Assembly (NCBI RefSeq): GCF_000219605.1
Contig: NC_015740.1
Coordinates: 3,534,001 to 3,598,000, forward strand
DNA from: Stutzerimonas stutzeri
Lineage (GTDB): Bacteria; Pseudomonadota; Gammaproteobacteria; Pseudomonadales; Pseudomonadaceae
DNA length: 64,000 bases
Direction of reading: 5' to 3'
Shown here: one piece after another, positions 46,384 to 54,428 of the stretch
How positions within the stretch are numbered: position 1 is the stretch's first letter
Layout of the letters: each line of letters starts with the position of its first letter
The notes under the pieces: model-generated
What the model saw: only the letters and a program-made list of their open reading frames with translations
The model's database searches: none
What the model was told of the DNA's origin: nothing
Program-made: the position numbers and the translations under genes

Positions 46384-48048
46384 ATGAGCTACTACCAGCA
46401 TCCGCTCGATGTCACCGGCCTGCCGTCCTGGAAGGCCCTGGAAGAACACCGCCTGGCCATGCAGCACTTCAGCATGCGCGAGGCCTTCAAGGCCGACCCG
46501 ACGCGCTTCGATGACCTGTCGGTTTCCTGCAGCGGCCTGTTCCTCGACTATTCGAAGAACCTCATCACCCCGCAGACCCGCACCCTGCTGGTCAATCTGG
46601 CCCGCGAGGCCGGCGTCGAGCAGGCCGCCCGTGCCATGTTCGAGGGCGAACGGATCAATGCGTCGGAGAATCGCCCGGTGCTGCACACGGCCCTGCGCCG
46701 TCCCATGGGCGACTCGGTGATGGTCGACGGCAAGAACATCATGCGCGACGTGCACACCGCCCTGGCGCAGATGACCGACATCGTCACCCGCATCCACAAC
46801 AACCTGTGGCGCGGCTTCAGCGACAAGACCATCACCGACGTCGTGAACATCGGCATCGGTGGCTCGTTCCTCGGCCCACAGCTGGTCTCCGAGGCGCTGC
46901 TGCCGTTCACCCAGCACGGCGTGCGGACGCACTACCTGGCCAACATCGACGGCAGCGAATTCCGCGAGGTGACCGCCAAGCTGAATGTCGAGACCACGCT
47001 GTTCATTATCTCCAGCAAGACCTTCGGCACCCTCGAGACGCTGAAGAATGCCCAGGCGGCCCGCAACTGGTATCTGGGCAAGGGCGGCACCGAGGAAAAG
47101 CTCTACCGCCACTTCATCGCCGTGACCAGCAACAAGCAGGCGGCTGTCGACTTCGGCATTCGCGAGAAGAACATCTTCCCCATGTGGGACTGGGTCGGCG
47201 GGCGCTACTCGCTGTGGTCGGCGATCGGCCTGCCCATCGCCCTGGCCATCGGCATGTCCAACTTCAAGGACCTGCTCTCCGGCGCCTACAGCATGGACCA
47301 GCATTTCCTCAGCGAGCCGTTCGAAAGCAACATGCCGGTGCTGCTGGCGATGCTCGGCATCTGGTACCACAACTTCTGGGGCGCGCAGAGCTACGCCTTC
47401 CTGCCCTACGACCACTACCTGCGCAACTTCGTCAAGCACCTGCAGCAGATGGACATGGAATCCAACGGCAAGAGCGTGCGCCAGGATGGCACGCCAGTGT
47501 CCTGCAGCACCGGGCCGGTGATCTGGGGCGGTGTCGGTGCCAACGGCCAGCACGCCTACCACCAGCTGTTGCACCAGGGCACGCCGCTGATTCCAGCCGA
47601 CTTCATCGTGCCCGTTGTCAGTCACAACCCGGTAGCCGATCACCACGAATGGCTCTATGCCAACTGCCTGTCGCAGAGCCAGGCGCTGATGCTCGGCAAG
47701 ACCCGCGAAGAAGCCGAAGCCGAACTGCGTGCCAAGGGCCTGAGCGAGGCCGAAGTCCAGCGCCTGGCGCCGCACAAGGTGATTCCGGGCAACCGACCGA
47801 GCAACACCCTGGTGATGGAAACCATCAGCCCCGGCCGTCTCGGCGCACTCATCGCGCTGTACGAGCACAAGGTCTTCGTCCAGGGCGTGATCTGGGGCAT
47901 CAACTCCTTCGACCAGTGGGGTGTCGAGCTGGGCAAGGAGCTGGGCAAGGCCGTTTACAACCAGATGACCCGCTTCGATGCGGCGCCGGCAGAAGACGCC
48001 TCGACTCAGGGCCTGATCGACTTCTTCCGCGGCCGTCATCGCGGTTGA
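46384..48048 (+). CDS. pgi: Glucose-6-phosphate isomerase
   Basis: Interconverts glucose-6-P and fructose-6-P, 554 residues. Landmarks: [18 protein letters not shown], the signature [36 protein letters not shown] and the C-terminal [14 protein letters not shown]. In pseudomonads that lack phosphofructokinase it serves the gluconeogenic and cyclic Entner-Doudoroff direction. The AAGGAAG site precedes the ATG at 46384. Confidence 0.97.
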   Translation: MSYYQHPLDVTGLPSWKALEEHRLAMQHFSMREAFKADPTRFDDLSVSCSGLFLDYSKNLITPQTRTLLVNLAREAGVEQAARAMFEGERINASENRPVLHTALRRPMGDSVMVDGKNIMRDVHTALAQMTDIVTRIHNNLWRGFSDKTITDVVNIGIGGSFLGPQLVSEALLPFTQHGVRTHYLANIDGSEFREVTAKLNVETTLFIISSKTFGTLETLKNAQAARNWYLGKGGTEEKLYRHFIAVTSNKQAAVDFGIREKNIFPMWDWVGGRYSLWSAIGLPIALAIGMSNFKDLLSGAYSMDQHFLSEPFESNMPVLLAMLGIWYHNFWGAQSYAFLPYDHYLRNFVKHLQQMDMESNGKSVRQDGTPVSCSTGPVIWGGVGANGQHAYHQLLHQGTPLIPADFIVPVVSHNPVADHHEWLYANCLSQSQALMLGKTREEAEAELRAKGLSEAEVQRLAPHKVIPGNRPSNTLVMETISPGRLGALIALYEHKVFVQGVIWGINSFDQWGVELGKELGKAVYNQMTRFDAAPAEDASTQGLIDFFRGRHRG

Positions 48049-48059
48049 ACGCACCTGCT

Positions 48060-48086
48060 GACCGGACGCTGCTGCAGCGTCCGGTC
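48060..48086 (+). terminator. Strong hairpin after pgi
   Basis: GACCGGACGCTG / CAGCGTCCGGTC, a perfect 12-bp stem with a CTG loop, 11 bases after the stop. CCCCTTCC follows instead of a U-run. Confidence 0.7.
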
Positions 48087-48176
48087 CCCTTCCGTCGCGT
48101 GCACCCTGCCCTGCCCGCGGCCGTCGGCGCCTGATCGGGTAACATCGCCAGCTCCCAAGCCTGCAGCGCCGTCACC

Positions 48177-49052
48177 ATGGAATTCATCCGTCGCCCTATC
48201 GAAGCACGCGTGCTCAGCCTCACCGGCCTGGCCATCGGCGGGGTGGACTACGAGAACCCGCCGGGCGACCCCGGGCTCTTCGGTCCCGATTCGATCTGCT
48301 GGCGCGTGCATGGTGATTTCACCTCGATGATGGTTGGCGGAATCTCCGCGTTGCTGCTGCAGGCCCTGCACCCGCTGGCCCTGGCCGGGGTATGGGATCA
48401 TTCGAACTTCCGCGAGGACCTGCTCGGCCGACTGCGGCGCACCGGGCAGTTCATTTCCGCCACCACCTTCGGCAGCCATGCAGATGCCGAGCGCCTGATC
48501 GAACGGGTACGGCGCATCCACCTGAGCGTGACCGGCACGGCGCCGGATGGCCGAGCCTATGCCGCTTACGACCCCGAGCTGCTGACCTGGGTGCACGTCG
48601 CCGAGGTCAGCAGTTTCCTCAAGTCGCACCTGCGTTACCGCGACCCTGACCTCAGCACAGCCGACCAGGATCGTTACTACGCCGAAGTCGCGCTGATCGC
48701 CGAGCGCCTCGGCGCAGAAGGCGTGCCACGTTCGCGCGCCGAGGTCGAGACGTACCTCGAACGCCTCCGTCCGCAGCTGCAGATCGACGCGCGCGCACTG
48801 GAGATTCTGCAGATACTGCGCACCGCTCCGGCGCCGAGCCCACTGCTGCGGCCGTTCGGCACGCTGATGCTACATGCCGGTATCGAACTGCTGCCGGAAT
48901 GGGCCTCAGCGATGTTCGGCCCACCGCTGAGCGACACCCGTCGCCAGCTGATTCGCAGCGGGGTACGCCGTACGGCGCCGGTGCTGCGCTGGGCGGTGCG
49001 CAGTGCCTCGGTGCACCGCGCGCGCCGCCGCATGGGCCTGCCACCACGCTAG
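48177..49052 (+). CDS. Oxygenase MpaB-family protein (DUF2236)
   Basis: Protein of 291 residues with the DUF2236/MpaB pattern: ICWRVHGDFTSMMVGGISALLLQALHPLALAGVWDHS near the N-terminus, then RTGQFISATTFG and the central LLTWVHVAEVSSFL. The family includes the fungal mycophenolate oxygenase MpaB and the heme latex-clearing proteins, so a heme or metal oxygenase is plausible; the substrate is unknown. No signal peptide. The start ATG 48177 lacks a strong ribosome site. Confidence 0.8.
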   Translation: MEFIRRPIEARVLSLTGLAIGGVDYENPPGDPGLFGPDSICWRVHGDFTSMMVGGISALLLQALHPLALAGVWDHSNFREDLLGRLRRTGQFISATTFGSHADAERLIERVRRIHLSVTGTAPDGRAYAAYDPELLTWVHVAEVSSFLKSHLRYRDPDLSTADQDRYYAEVALIAERLGAEGVPRSRAEVETYLERLRPQLQIDARALEILQILRTAPAPSPLLRPFGTLMLHAGIELLPEWASAMFGPPLSDTRRQLIRSGVRRTAPVLRWAVRSASVHRARRRMGLPPR

Positions 49053-49113
49053 CAGCGGTTGTCGCGCCGCATTTCTTGCTAGACTGCGCGCCCTCCTTTA
49101 TCGAGCCGCGCGC

Positions 49114-50130
49114 ATGCCCTCTCCAGACCAGGCGCTGCGCGCCGCCTTCGATCGCCGGCGCCCACTGCTCGACCAGCTGCACCAGCAGGGCACCGATTGC
49201 TACCGCCTGTTCCATGGCAGCCAGGAAGGTGCTGCCGGCCTGACGGTGGATCGCTACGGGCCGCAGCTGATGGTGCAGAGCTTTCACCAGACGCTTGCAG
49301 CAGATGCGTTGCTGCGCATCCATGAGCTGGCCATGGACTCGCTCGAACTGCCGCTGCAGCTCGTCTACAACGACCGCTCGCAGGGCAACTCGCGCATCGA
49401 CCGCAGCCACGCGGCGTACCAGCCGGACGCCGCCGCGCTGGCCGATCAGGTCGGTCATGAATGGGGGCTCGCCTACCGCGTACGCGGGCGCCACGACGGC
49501 CAGGACCCGCTGCTGTTCCTCGACCTGCGCAACGCTCGCGGCTGGGTCAAGCAACACAGTGCCGGCAAGTCGGTGCTCAACCTGTTTTCCTATACCTGCG
49601 GCGTCGGGCTCTGCGCTACGGCGGGTGGCGCCCGGGATGTCTGGAACCTCGACTTCGCCGAGCGCAACCTCGCCGTGGGCAGGGAGAATGCAGCGCTGAA
49701 CCCGGGGCTGGCACCGATGCGCTTCGTCCGCTCCGACTATTTCCCGGCGATCCGCCAACTCGCCGGACTGCCGGTGGCTTCCAGGCGCGGCCGCGCCCTG
49801 CCCGACTACCCTCGCCTCGAGCAGCGCCAGTTCGATCTGGTACTGCTCGACCCTCCGGCCTGGGCACGCAGCGCCTTCGGCACGGTGGACCTGCTGCGCG
49901 ACTACCAGAGCCTGCTGAAACCGGCATTGCTGACCACCGCCGAAGGCGGCGTGCTGATCTGTTGCAACAACTTGGCGAAGGTGCCGATGGACGAATGGCG
50001 GACGCAGGTGCTGCGTTGCGCCGACAAGGCGGGCCGGCCGGTACGTGAATGGCAAGTGCTGGCACCGGCGGCGGACTTCCCTTCCCACGACGGGCTGCCC
50101 CCACTCAAGACCCTGATTCTGCGGCTTTGA
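49114..50130 (+). CDS. RlmI-like class I SAM-dependent methyltransferase
   Basis: Protein of 338 residues resembling the 23S rRNA m5C methyltransferases RlmI/RlmK-L. It has an EEHEI-type linker domain (VDRYGPQLMVQSFHQ), then LFLDLRNARGWVK, SAM motif I VLNLFSYTCGVGL, VWNLDFAERNLAVGRENA and catalytic DPPAWARSAFG. The N-terminal PUA domain of RlmI is missing, so rRNA specificity is uncertain. The start at 49114 avoids overlap with the upstream gene. Confidence 0.82.
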   Translation: MPSPDQALRAAFDRRRPLLDQLHQQGTDCYRLFHGSQEGAAGLTVDRYGPQLMVQSFHQTLAADALLRIHELAMDSLELPLQLVYNDRSQGNSRIDRSHAAYQPDAAALADQVGHEWGLAYRVRGRHDGQDPLLFLDLRNARGWVKQHSAGKSVLNLFSYTCGVGLCATAGGARDVWNLDFAERNLAVGRENAALNPGLAPMRFVRSDYFPAIRQLAGLPVASRRGRALPDYPRLEQRQFDLVLLDPPAWARSAFGTVDLLRDYQSLLKPALLTTAEGGVLICCNNLAKVPMDEWRTQVLRCADKAGRPVREWQVLAPAADFPSHDGLPPLKTLILRL

Positions 50131-50215
50131 GCGCATTGCCGGTATCGCTCGATTCGGGGAACCGCCTGGCCATGCCATACTCCAAGGCATCCATCCGCCA
50201 GGAATACTTCCGGTC

Positions 50216-53104
50216 ATGCCCAATGGAATGAAGCGAGCGTTCACCGGCGTGGCGCTCGTGCTGATCTGCTACAGCCTGCTTGGCTTCCTGATCCTGCCGG
50301 GTATCGCCCAGCGCATCGCCAATCAGCAATTGGCCAACTACGCCACCGTACCGGCCAGCCTGCAGCGCATCGAATTCAATCCCTTCAGCCTCGAACTCAC
50401 CCTGTTCGACCTGCGCATCGGCGCGCAGGACGATCGCCAGCTGGCCTTCGAGCGACTCTACCTCGACCTGCAGTGGAACAGCCTCTGGCAACGCACGCTG
50501 CACCTGGCCGCCGTACAGCTGGTAGCGCCGCACGCCGAGGTGCGCTTCGCCGAGGACGGCACCCTGAACCTCGGCCAGCTGTTCGATGTCCCCGAAACGC
50601 AGCCATCTGCCGACGACGAGCGCGAACTCTTCCCGCTGCGTATCGACCAGTTGCAACTGGTGCGCGGACACCTCGCCTTCCGTGATCGGCGCCCAAGTGA
50701 GCCCATCGAGCTGGTCTACGACTCGCTGGGCCTAGAGCTGCACAACCTTGCCACCCGCACGGACGGCAGCGCCGACGCCCGCCTCACCGCCACAGGTGCA
50801 AGCGGCGGACGCATCGACTGGCAAGGCGACCTCAACCTGCAACCGCTGGCCTCGCGCGGCCAGCTGCAGGTCAGCAAACTGCCGCTGAAGGACTTCAGGC
50901 CGTACGTGCGCGACGCGGCGCCACTGGTTCTTCGAGATGGCAGTATCGACCTGAGTACCCGCTACCACCTCGACCTCAGCGACGGCCTGGCCCTGACACT
51001 GGACAGCGCCCAGGCCGCCGTGGCCCCGCTGGCCCTCGACAGCCCGGACGGGCGCAAGCTGGTTCGCCTGGAGCGGCTCGAGCTGAGCGAAACCACGCTG
51101 GACCTGGCCAGGCGTCAGGTCAGCATCGGCAAGCTGCGCAGCCGCCATCTGGAAACCTGGGCCGCCCGCGAGGCCGATGGCGAGCTGGACTGGCAGAAGC
51201 TGTTCGCCGCGGGCCCGAGCCCGTCGAATGCTGACGAGCAGACCGCGGACAGCGAAGCCCAGACAGCCGGCGAACCGTGGCAGGTCTTGCTGCAGGATGC
51301 TCAGCTGCGCGATTACAGCGTGCACCTGGCCGATCGCGTGCCGGACGACGAGGTCCAGCTCGAACTCGGCCCGCTGAACCTCGACATCAGCGATTTCGAC
51401 AGCCTCGCAAATCGCCCCTTTTCGCTGAAGCTGGACACCGGGGTCGGCAGGCAGGGGGCGCTCCAGGCCCAGGGGCAGCTGCAACTCAACCCGATCAGCG
51501 GTCAGCTGGCGGTGACTACCCGCGATATCGACCTGCGCATCGCCCAGGCCTACCTGAGCCCGCTGGTGAGCCTGGAGCTGCGCAGCGGCATGCTCAGCAG
51601 CGAACTACAGGTCGACCTGCAGGGTACCGAGCCGTTGGCCTTCAGCGTACGCGGCAGCGTCGATGCGACCCAGCTGCATACGCTCGACACCATCAACAAC
51701 CGCGACTTCGTGAAGTGGCAGCGACTGCAGCTCAGCGGCCTGGATTACCAGCATCCGCGCAGCCTGGACATCGAGCGGATCGATCTGCGCCAGCCGTACG
51801 CGCGCTTCGTCGTCAACCCGGATCTGAGTACCAACCTCAACGACCTGCTGGTCAAGCGTGACGAACCGGCTGCCCAGGACGCATCCGAGCAGCAGGCCGC
51901 GGAACCGCTGGCCATCCGCATCGGCGGGATCAACATCGCCGACGGTTCGGCCAACTTCGCCGACTTCAGCCTGCGCCCGCCGTTCGTTACCGCCATCCAG
52001 TCACTCAATGGTGACATCGGCGTCCTGAGCAATCGCGAGCAAAAAGCCGCCTCGGTGAACATCGCCGGCAAGGTGGACCAGTACGCGCCGGTGAGCATCA
52101 AGGGCAGTCTGACGCCATTCGATCCGCTGCAGAGCCTGGACATCGCCACCAGCTTCCGCCAGGTCGAGCTGACCACGCTCACGCCGTATTCCGGCAAGTT
52201 CGCCGGCTACCGCATCCGCAAGGGCCGCCTCAATCTGGATCTGCATTACCGGATCGAGCAGGGACGGCTGAACGCCGAGAACAAGGTGGTGCTGGAGCAG
52301 CTGCAGCTCGGCGAAAAGGTCGACAGTCCCGATGCCGTGGACCTGCCCGTGCGCCTGGCGGTGGCCTTGCTCAAGGACAGCAAGGGCACCATTTCCATCG
52401 AGCTGCCGGTTCAGGGCAACCTGAACGATCCCGAGTTCAGCGTCATGCCGATCGTCTGGCAGACGCTGCGCAACCTGGTGGTGCGGGCGGCCCAGGCGCC
52501 GTTCAAGTTCATCGCCGGCCTGGCCGGGGGTGGCGATGCCGACCTCAGCCACGTCGCCTTTGCAGCCGCCAGCAGCGAGCTGGACGGCAACGCGCGCAAG
52601 ACACTGGATACGCTGGCCGCGGCACTGGTGGAGCGCCCGGCCCTGCGGCTTGAGGTTGAAGGCATGGCTAACGCCGCCATCGATGGCCCGATGCTGGCCG
52701 AGCAGCGGTTGCAGCAAGAGTTTCGGGAAACCCAGTACAGCATCCTGCAGCGTCGTGGCGACAAGGTTCCGCCAGACCCGGCGGAGATTCGCATCGAAAC
52801 GAGCGATGAAGCGCCGTTGCTGGAAGGCATCTATCGCAGCCGGCTCAATCAGCAGCCGCCAGCCGAGTGGAAGGAGCTGGACGATGAACAACGCGCCGAG
52901 CGGATGCGCCAGGCGGTAATCGACTCCTGGTCTGACAATGCCGCCCTGCTACGCCGTCTGAGCCGCGAGCGGGCCGCCGCGATCAAGGGCTACCTGGTCG
53001 ACGCGGGCCTGGAGTCCGAGCGCGTGTACCTGCTGGACACCGGAACGACTGAAGAGGCGGATAATGGCCAGGTAGCGACCGTACTGCATCTGGGGAGCGA
53101 CTGA
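50216..53104 (+). CDS. DUF748 (AsmA-like) envelope protein
   Basis: Large protein of 962 residues with one N-terminal membrane helix (about 7-27) and a long periplasmic region of repeated beta-strand character typical of DUF748/AsmA-like proteins. Such proteins are thought to bridge inner and outer membranes for lipid movement; this is family inference. Near 770-830 a stretch (VAFAAASSELDGNARKTLDT ... RLEVEGMA) resembles the OmpA-type peptidoglycan-binding fold. The stop overlaps the next gene by one base. A second possible start is 50228. Confidence 0.85.
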   Translation: MPNGMKRAFTGVALVLICYSLLGFLILPGIAQRIANQQLANYATVPASLQRIEFNPFSLELTLFDLRIGAQDDRQLAFERLYLDLQWNSLWQRTLHLAAVQLVAPHAEVRFAEDGTLNLGQLFDVPETQPSADDERELFPLRIDQLQLVRGHLAFRDRRPSEPIELVYDSLGLELHNLATRTDGSADARLTATGASGGRIDWQGDLNLQPLASRGQLQVSKLPLKDFRPYVRDAAPLVLRDGSIDLSTRYHLDLSDGLALTLDSAQAAVAPLALDSPDGRKLVRLERLELSETTLDLARRQVSIGKLRSRHLETWAAREADGELDWQKLFAAGPSPSNADEQTADSEAQTAGEPWQVLLQDAQLRDYSVHLADRVPDDEVQLELGPLNLDISDFDSLANRPFSLKLDTGVGRQGALQAQGQLQLNPISGQLAVTTRDIDLRIAQAYLSPLVSLELRSGMLSSELQVDLQGTEPLAFSVRGSVDATQLHTLDTINNRDFVKWQRLQLSGLDYQHPRSLDIERIDLRQPYARFVVNPDLSTNLNDLLVKRDEPAAQDASEQQAAEPLAIRIGGINIADGSANFADFSLRPPFVTAIQSLNGDIGVLSNREQKAASVNIAGKVDQYAPVSIKGSLTPFDPLQSLDIATSFRQVELTTLTPYSGKFAGYRIRKGRLNLDLHYRIEQGRLNAENKVVLEQLQLGEKVDSPDAVDLPVRLAVALLKDSKGTISIELPVQGNLNDPEFSVMPIVWQTLRNLVVRAAQAPFKFIAGLAGGGDADLSHVAFAAASSELDGNARKTLDTLAAALVERPALRLEVEGMANAAIDGPMLAEQRLQQEFRETQYSILQRRGDKVPPDPAEIRIETSDEAPLLEGIYRSRLNQQPPAEWKELDDEQRAERMRQAVIDSWSDNAALLRRLSRERAAAIKGYLVDAGLESERVYLLDTGTTEEADNGQVATVLHLGSD

Positions 53105-53400
53105 TGAACCTGTACTACCGCCTCGGTGCTGCTGTCCTGCTGATCGCTGCCGCCAGTGCCCAGGCCGACACACTGCGCTGCGGCAGCCAGTTGGTCACGA
53201 CCGGCGACCGCGCGTTCGAGGTCGAACGCAAGTGCGGCGTGCCGCAACACCGCGACCTGGTCGGCTACAGCCTCAGCCGGAACGACCGGCAGGAATTCAG
53301 ATTGGAAGAATGGGTCTATGGACCACGCAACGGTATGCTCAGCATCCTGACATTCGAAGGGAACCGCCTGGTTCGTATCGAAACCCGCCGCGCCAATTGA
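53104..53400 (+). CDS. DUF2845 secreted protein, first of a tandem pair
   Basis: Protein of 98 residues with a signal peptide ending SAQA (about residue 21). The mature part has Cys in DTLRCGSQLV and ERKCGVPQH and the family motif EEWVYGPRNGMLSILTFEGN. It is coupled to the DUF748 gene by a one-base overlap. Two Cys are likely paired in the periplasm. Function is unknown. Confidence 0.85.
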   Translation: MNLYYRLGAAVLLIAAASAQADTLRCGSQLVTTGDRAFEVERKCGVPQHRDLVGYSLSRNDRQEFRLEEWVYGPRNGMLSILTFEGNRLVRIETRRAN

Positions 53401-53417
53401 AGCACCTGGAGGCACCG

Positions 53418-53726
53418 ATGCATCGTCGCGCATTGCCCCTGCTGCTCTGCCTGTTGCTGGGCAGCCTGCATGCCAAGGCATCCTCTACCTATCGCTGCAA
53501 CAGCCGCCTGGTGAGCCTCGATGCGACCACGGCGGAAGTGCTCGCCAAATGCGGCGAGCCAGCCAGCAGCGCACAGCTGGGCTACAAGGAAGTGCTTGAC
53601 GAATACGGCTATCGACAGGAGGTGGCCGTCGAGGAATGGGTCTACGGGCCGAACAATGGGATGCTGCATTTTCTGCGCTTCGAGGGTAACCGACTGCGGC
53701 AGATCGGCAGCCGCCGGGGAGGCTAA
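53418..53726 (+). CDS. DUF2845 secreted protein, second of a tandem pair
   Basis: Paralogue of the preceding gene, 102 residues, with signal peptide (MHRRALPLLLCLLLGSLHAKA). It shares YRCNSRLVSLD, LAKCGEPA and EEWVYGPNNGMLHFLRFEGN, but has an extra segment with DEYGYRQEV between the Cys motif and the WVYGP motif. It starts 17 bp after the first copy behind a TGGAGGC site and ends at a terminator, so DUF748 and both copies form one transcript. Confidence 0.85.
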   Translation: MHRRALPLLLCLLLGSLHAKASSTYRCNSRLVSLDATTAEVLAKCGEPASSAQLGYKEVLDEYGYRQEVAVEEWVYGPNNGMLHFLRFEGNRLRQIGSRRGG

Positions 53727-53733
53727 CGTAAAA

Positions 53734-53757
53734 AACCCCGCCAATGGCGGGGTTCTT
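53734..53757 (+). terminator. Terminator after the DUF2845 pair
   Basis: AACCCCGCC-AAT-GGCGGGGTT, a perfect 9-bp stem with A-run before and TTCTT after; could also serve the leftward BON gene. Confidence 0.88.
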
Positions 53758-53792
53758 CGATTCGCGGCGCCCGCCAGTGGCGGGCAGCGACG

Positions 53793-54158
53793 TCACTCGG
53801 CGGTCTTCAGACCGTCTGCAGCGACATCACGGACGCCTTTGATGCCCTTGGCTTTGGCAATGGCGGCTTCTTTTTCGGCTTCGGTGGCTACGGTCCCGGT
53901 CAGCGAAACCACGCCATCCTTGGTCTCTACTTCGATATCCATGCCGGGGGTGGCGTCTTCAGCCAGCAGCGTGGACTTCACCTTGGTGGTGATCCAGGTA
54001 TCGGAGGCAGCGTCCCCTGCGTCGTCCATGGTATTGGCAGCGAGCATGACGGTGTCGGTCTTGTCGATTGCAGGCGTGTCGGCCAGCGCAGCACCTGCGA
54101 AAGGCAGGCTGAGAGCGGCGGCAATGGCGGCGGCGGTAAGGGTCTGAGTAGTCTTCAT
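53793..54158 (-). CDS. Periplasmic BON-domain protein (OsmY-like)
   Basis: Protein of 121 residues. Signal peptide MKTTQTLTAAAIAAALSLPF ending GAALA (about 26). One BON domain follows (about 50-120): SDTWITTKVKSTLLAED, then VETKDGVVSLTGTVATEAE and ARAKGIKGVRDV-like ending. BON domains bind phospholipid or peptidoglycan and occur in osmotic-stress proteins such as OsmY. The ATG at 54158 is correctly spaced from AGGAGTG; the GTG at 54167 is not. Upstream is a sigma-54-like promoter and a cluster of palindromes. It lies downstream of pnp but separated by a terminator. Confidence 0.85.
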   Translation of the reverse strand: MKTTQTLTAAAIAAALSLPFAGAALADTPAIDKTDTVMLAANTMDDAGDAASDTWITTKVKSTLLAEDATPGMDIEVETKDGVVSLTGTVATEAEKEAAIAKAKGIKGVRDVAADGLKTAE

Positions 54159-54211
54159 AGATGTCACTCCTGTTCTCGTGATTTCTGGGGCATGACTCCG
54201 GCCTCAGATGC

Positions 54212-54240
54212 ACAGATAACAGCGCAAGCGGTGTGCCAAC
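54212..54240 (-). promoter_or_regulatory. Sigma-54-like promoter of the BON-domain gene
   Basis: On the minus strand TGGCAC (54238-54233), five bases, TTGC (54227-54224): the RpoN -24/-12 core with correct spacing. The start would lie near 54212, leaving a leader of about 54 bases with the AGGAGTG ribosome site. Confidence 0.65.
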
Positions 54241-54273
54241 TCTGTCACATATTTTTTTCCTTTAGAATCAATT

Positions 54274-54346
54274 GCTTATAGATAAGCGAAAACCCTGACG
54301 ACTTGCACAATGCAAGTTTGCGCGTGGCACTGCTTGCAACTTGCAA
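54274..54346. promoter_or_regulatory. Palindrome cluster upstream of the BON-domain gene
   Basis: ACTTGCA-CAA-TGCAAGT (54301-54317), a perfect 7-bp inverted repeat, is followed by two abutting CTTGCAA repeats (54333-54346). Closer to the gene is GCTTAT-AG-ATAAGC (54274-54287). Relative to the predicted sigma-54 start they centre at about -97, -128 and -68, where activator sites are expected. Confidence 0.55.
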
Positions 54347-54387
54347 TATCGGGCGGAGCTGCGGACACGCGGCGAACAGGCAAACAA

Positions 54388-54408
54388 AAAGGGCCCAGAG
54401 GGCCCTTT
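54388..54408 (-). terminator. Rho-independent terminator of pnp
   Basis: AAAGGGCCC-TCT-GGGCCCTTT followed by TTGTTTG on the minus strand, 20 bases after the pnp stop. Confidence 0.92.
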
Positions 54409-54428
54409 CTGTTGACTGCCAGGTTGCC

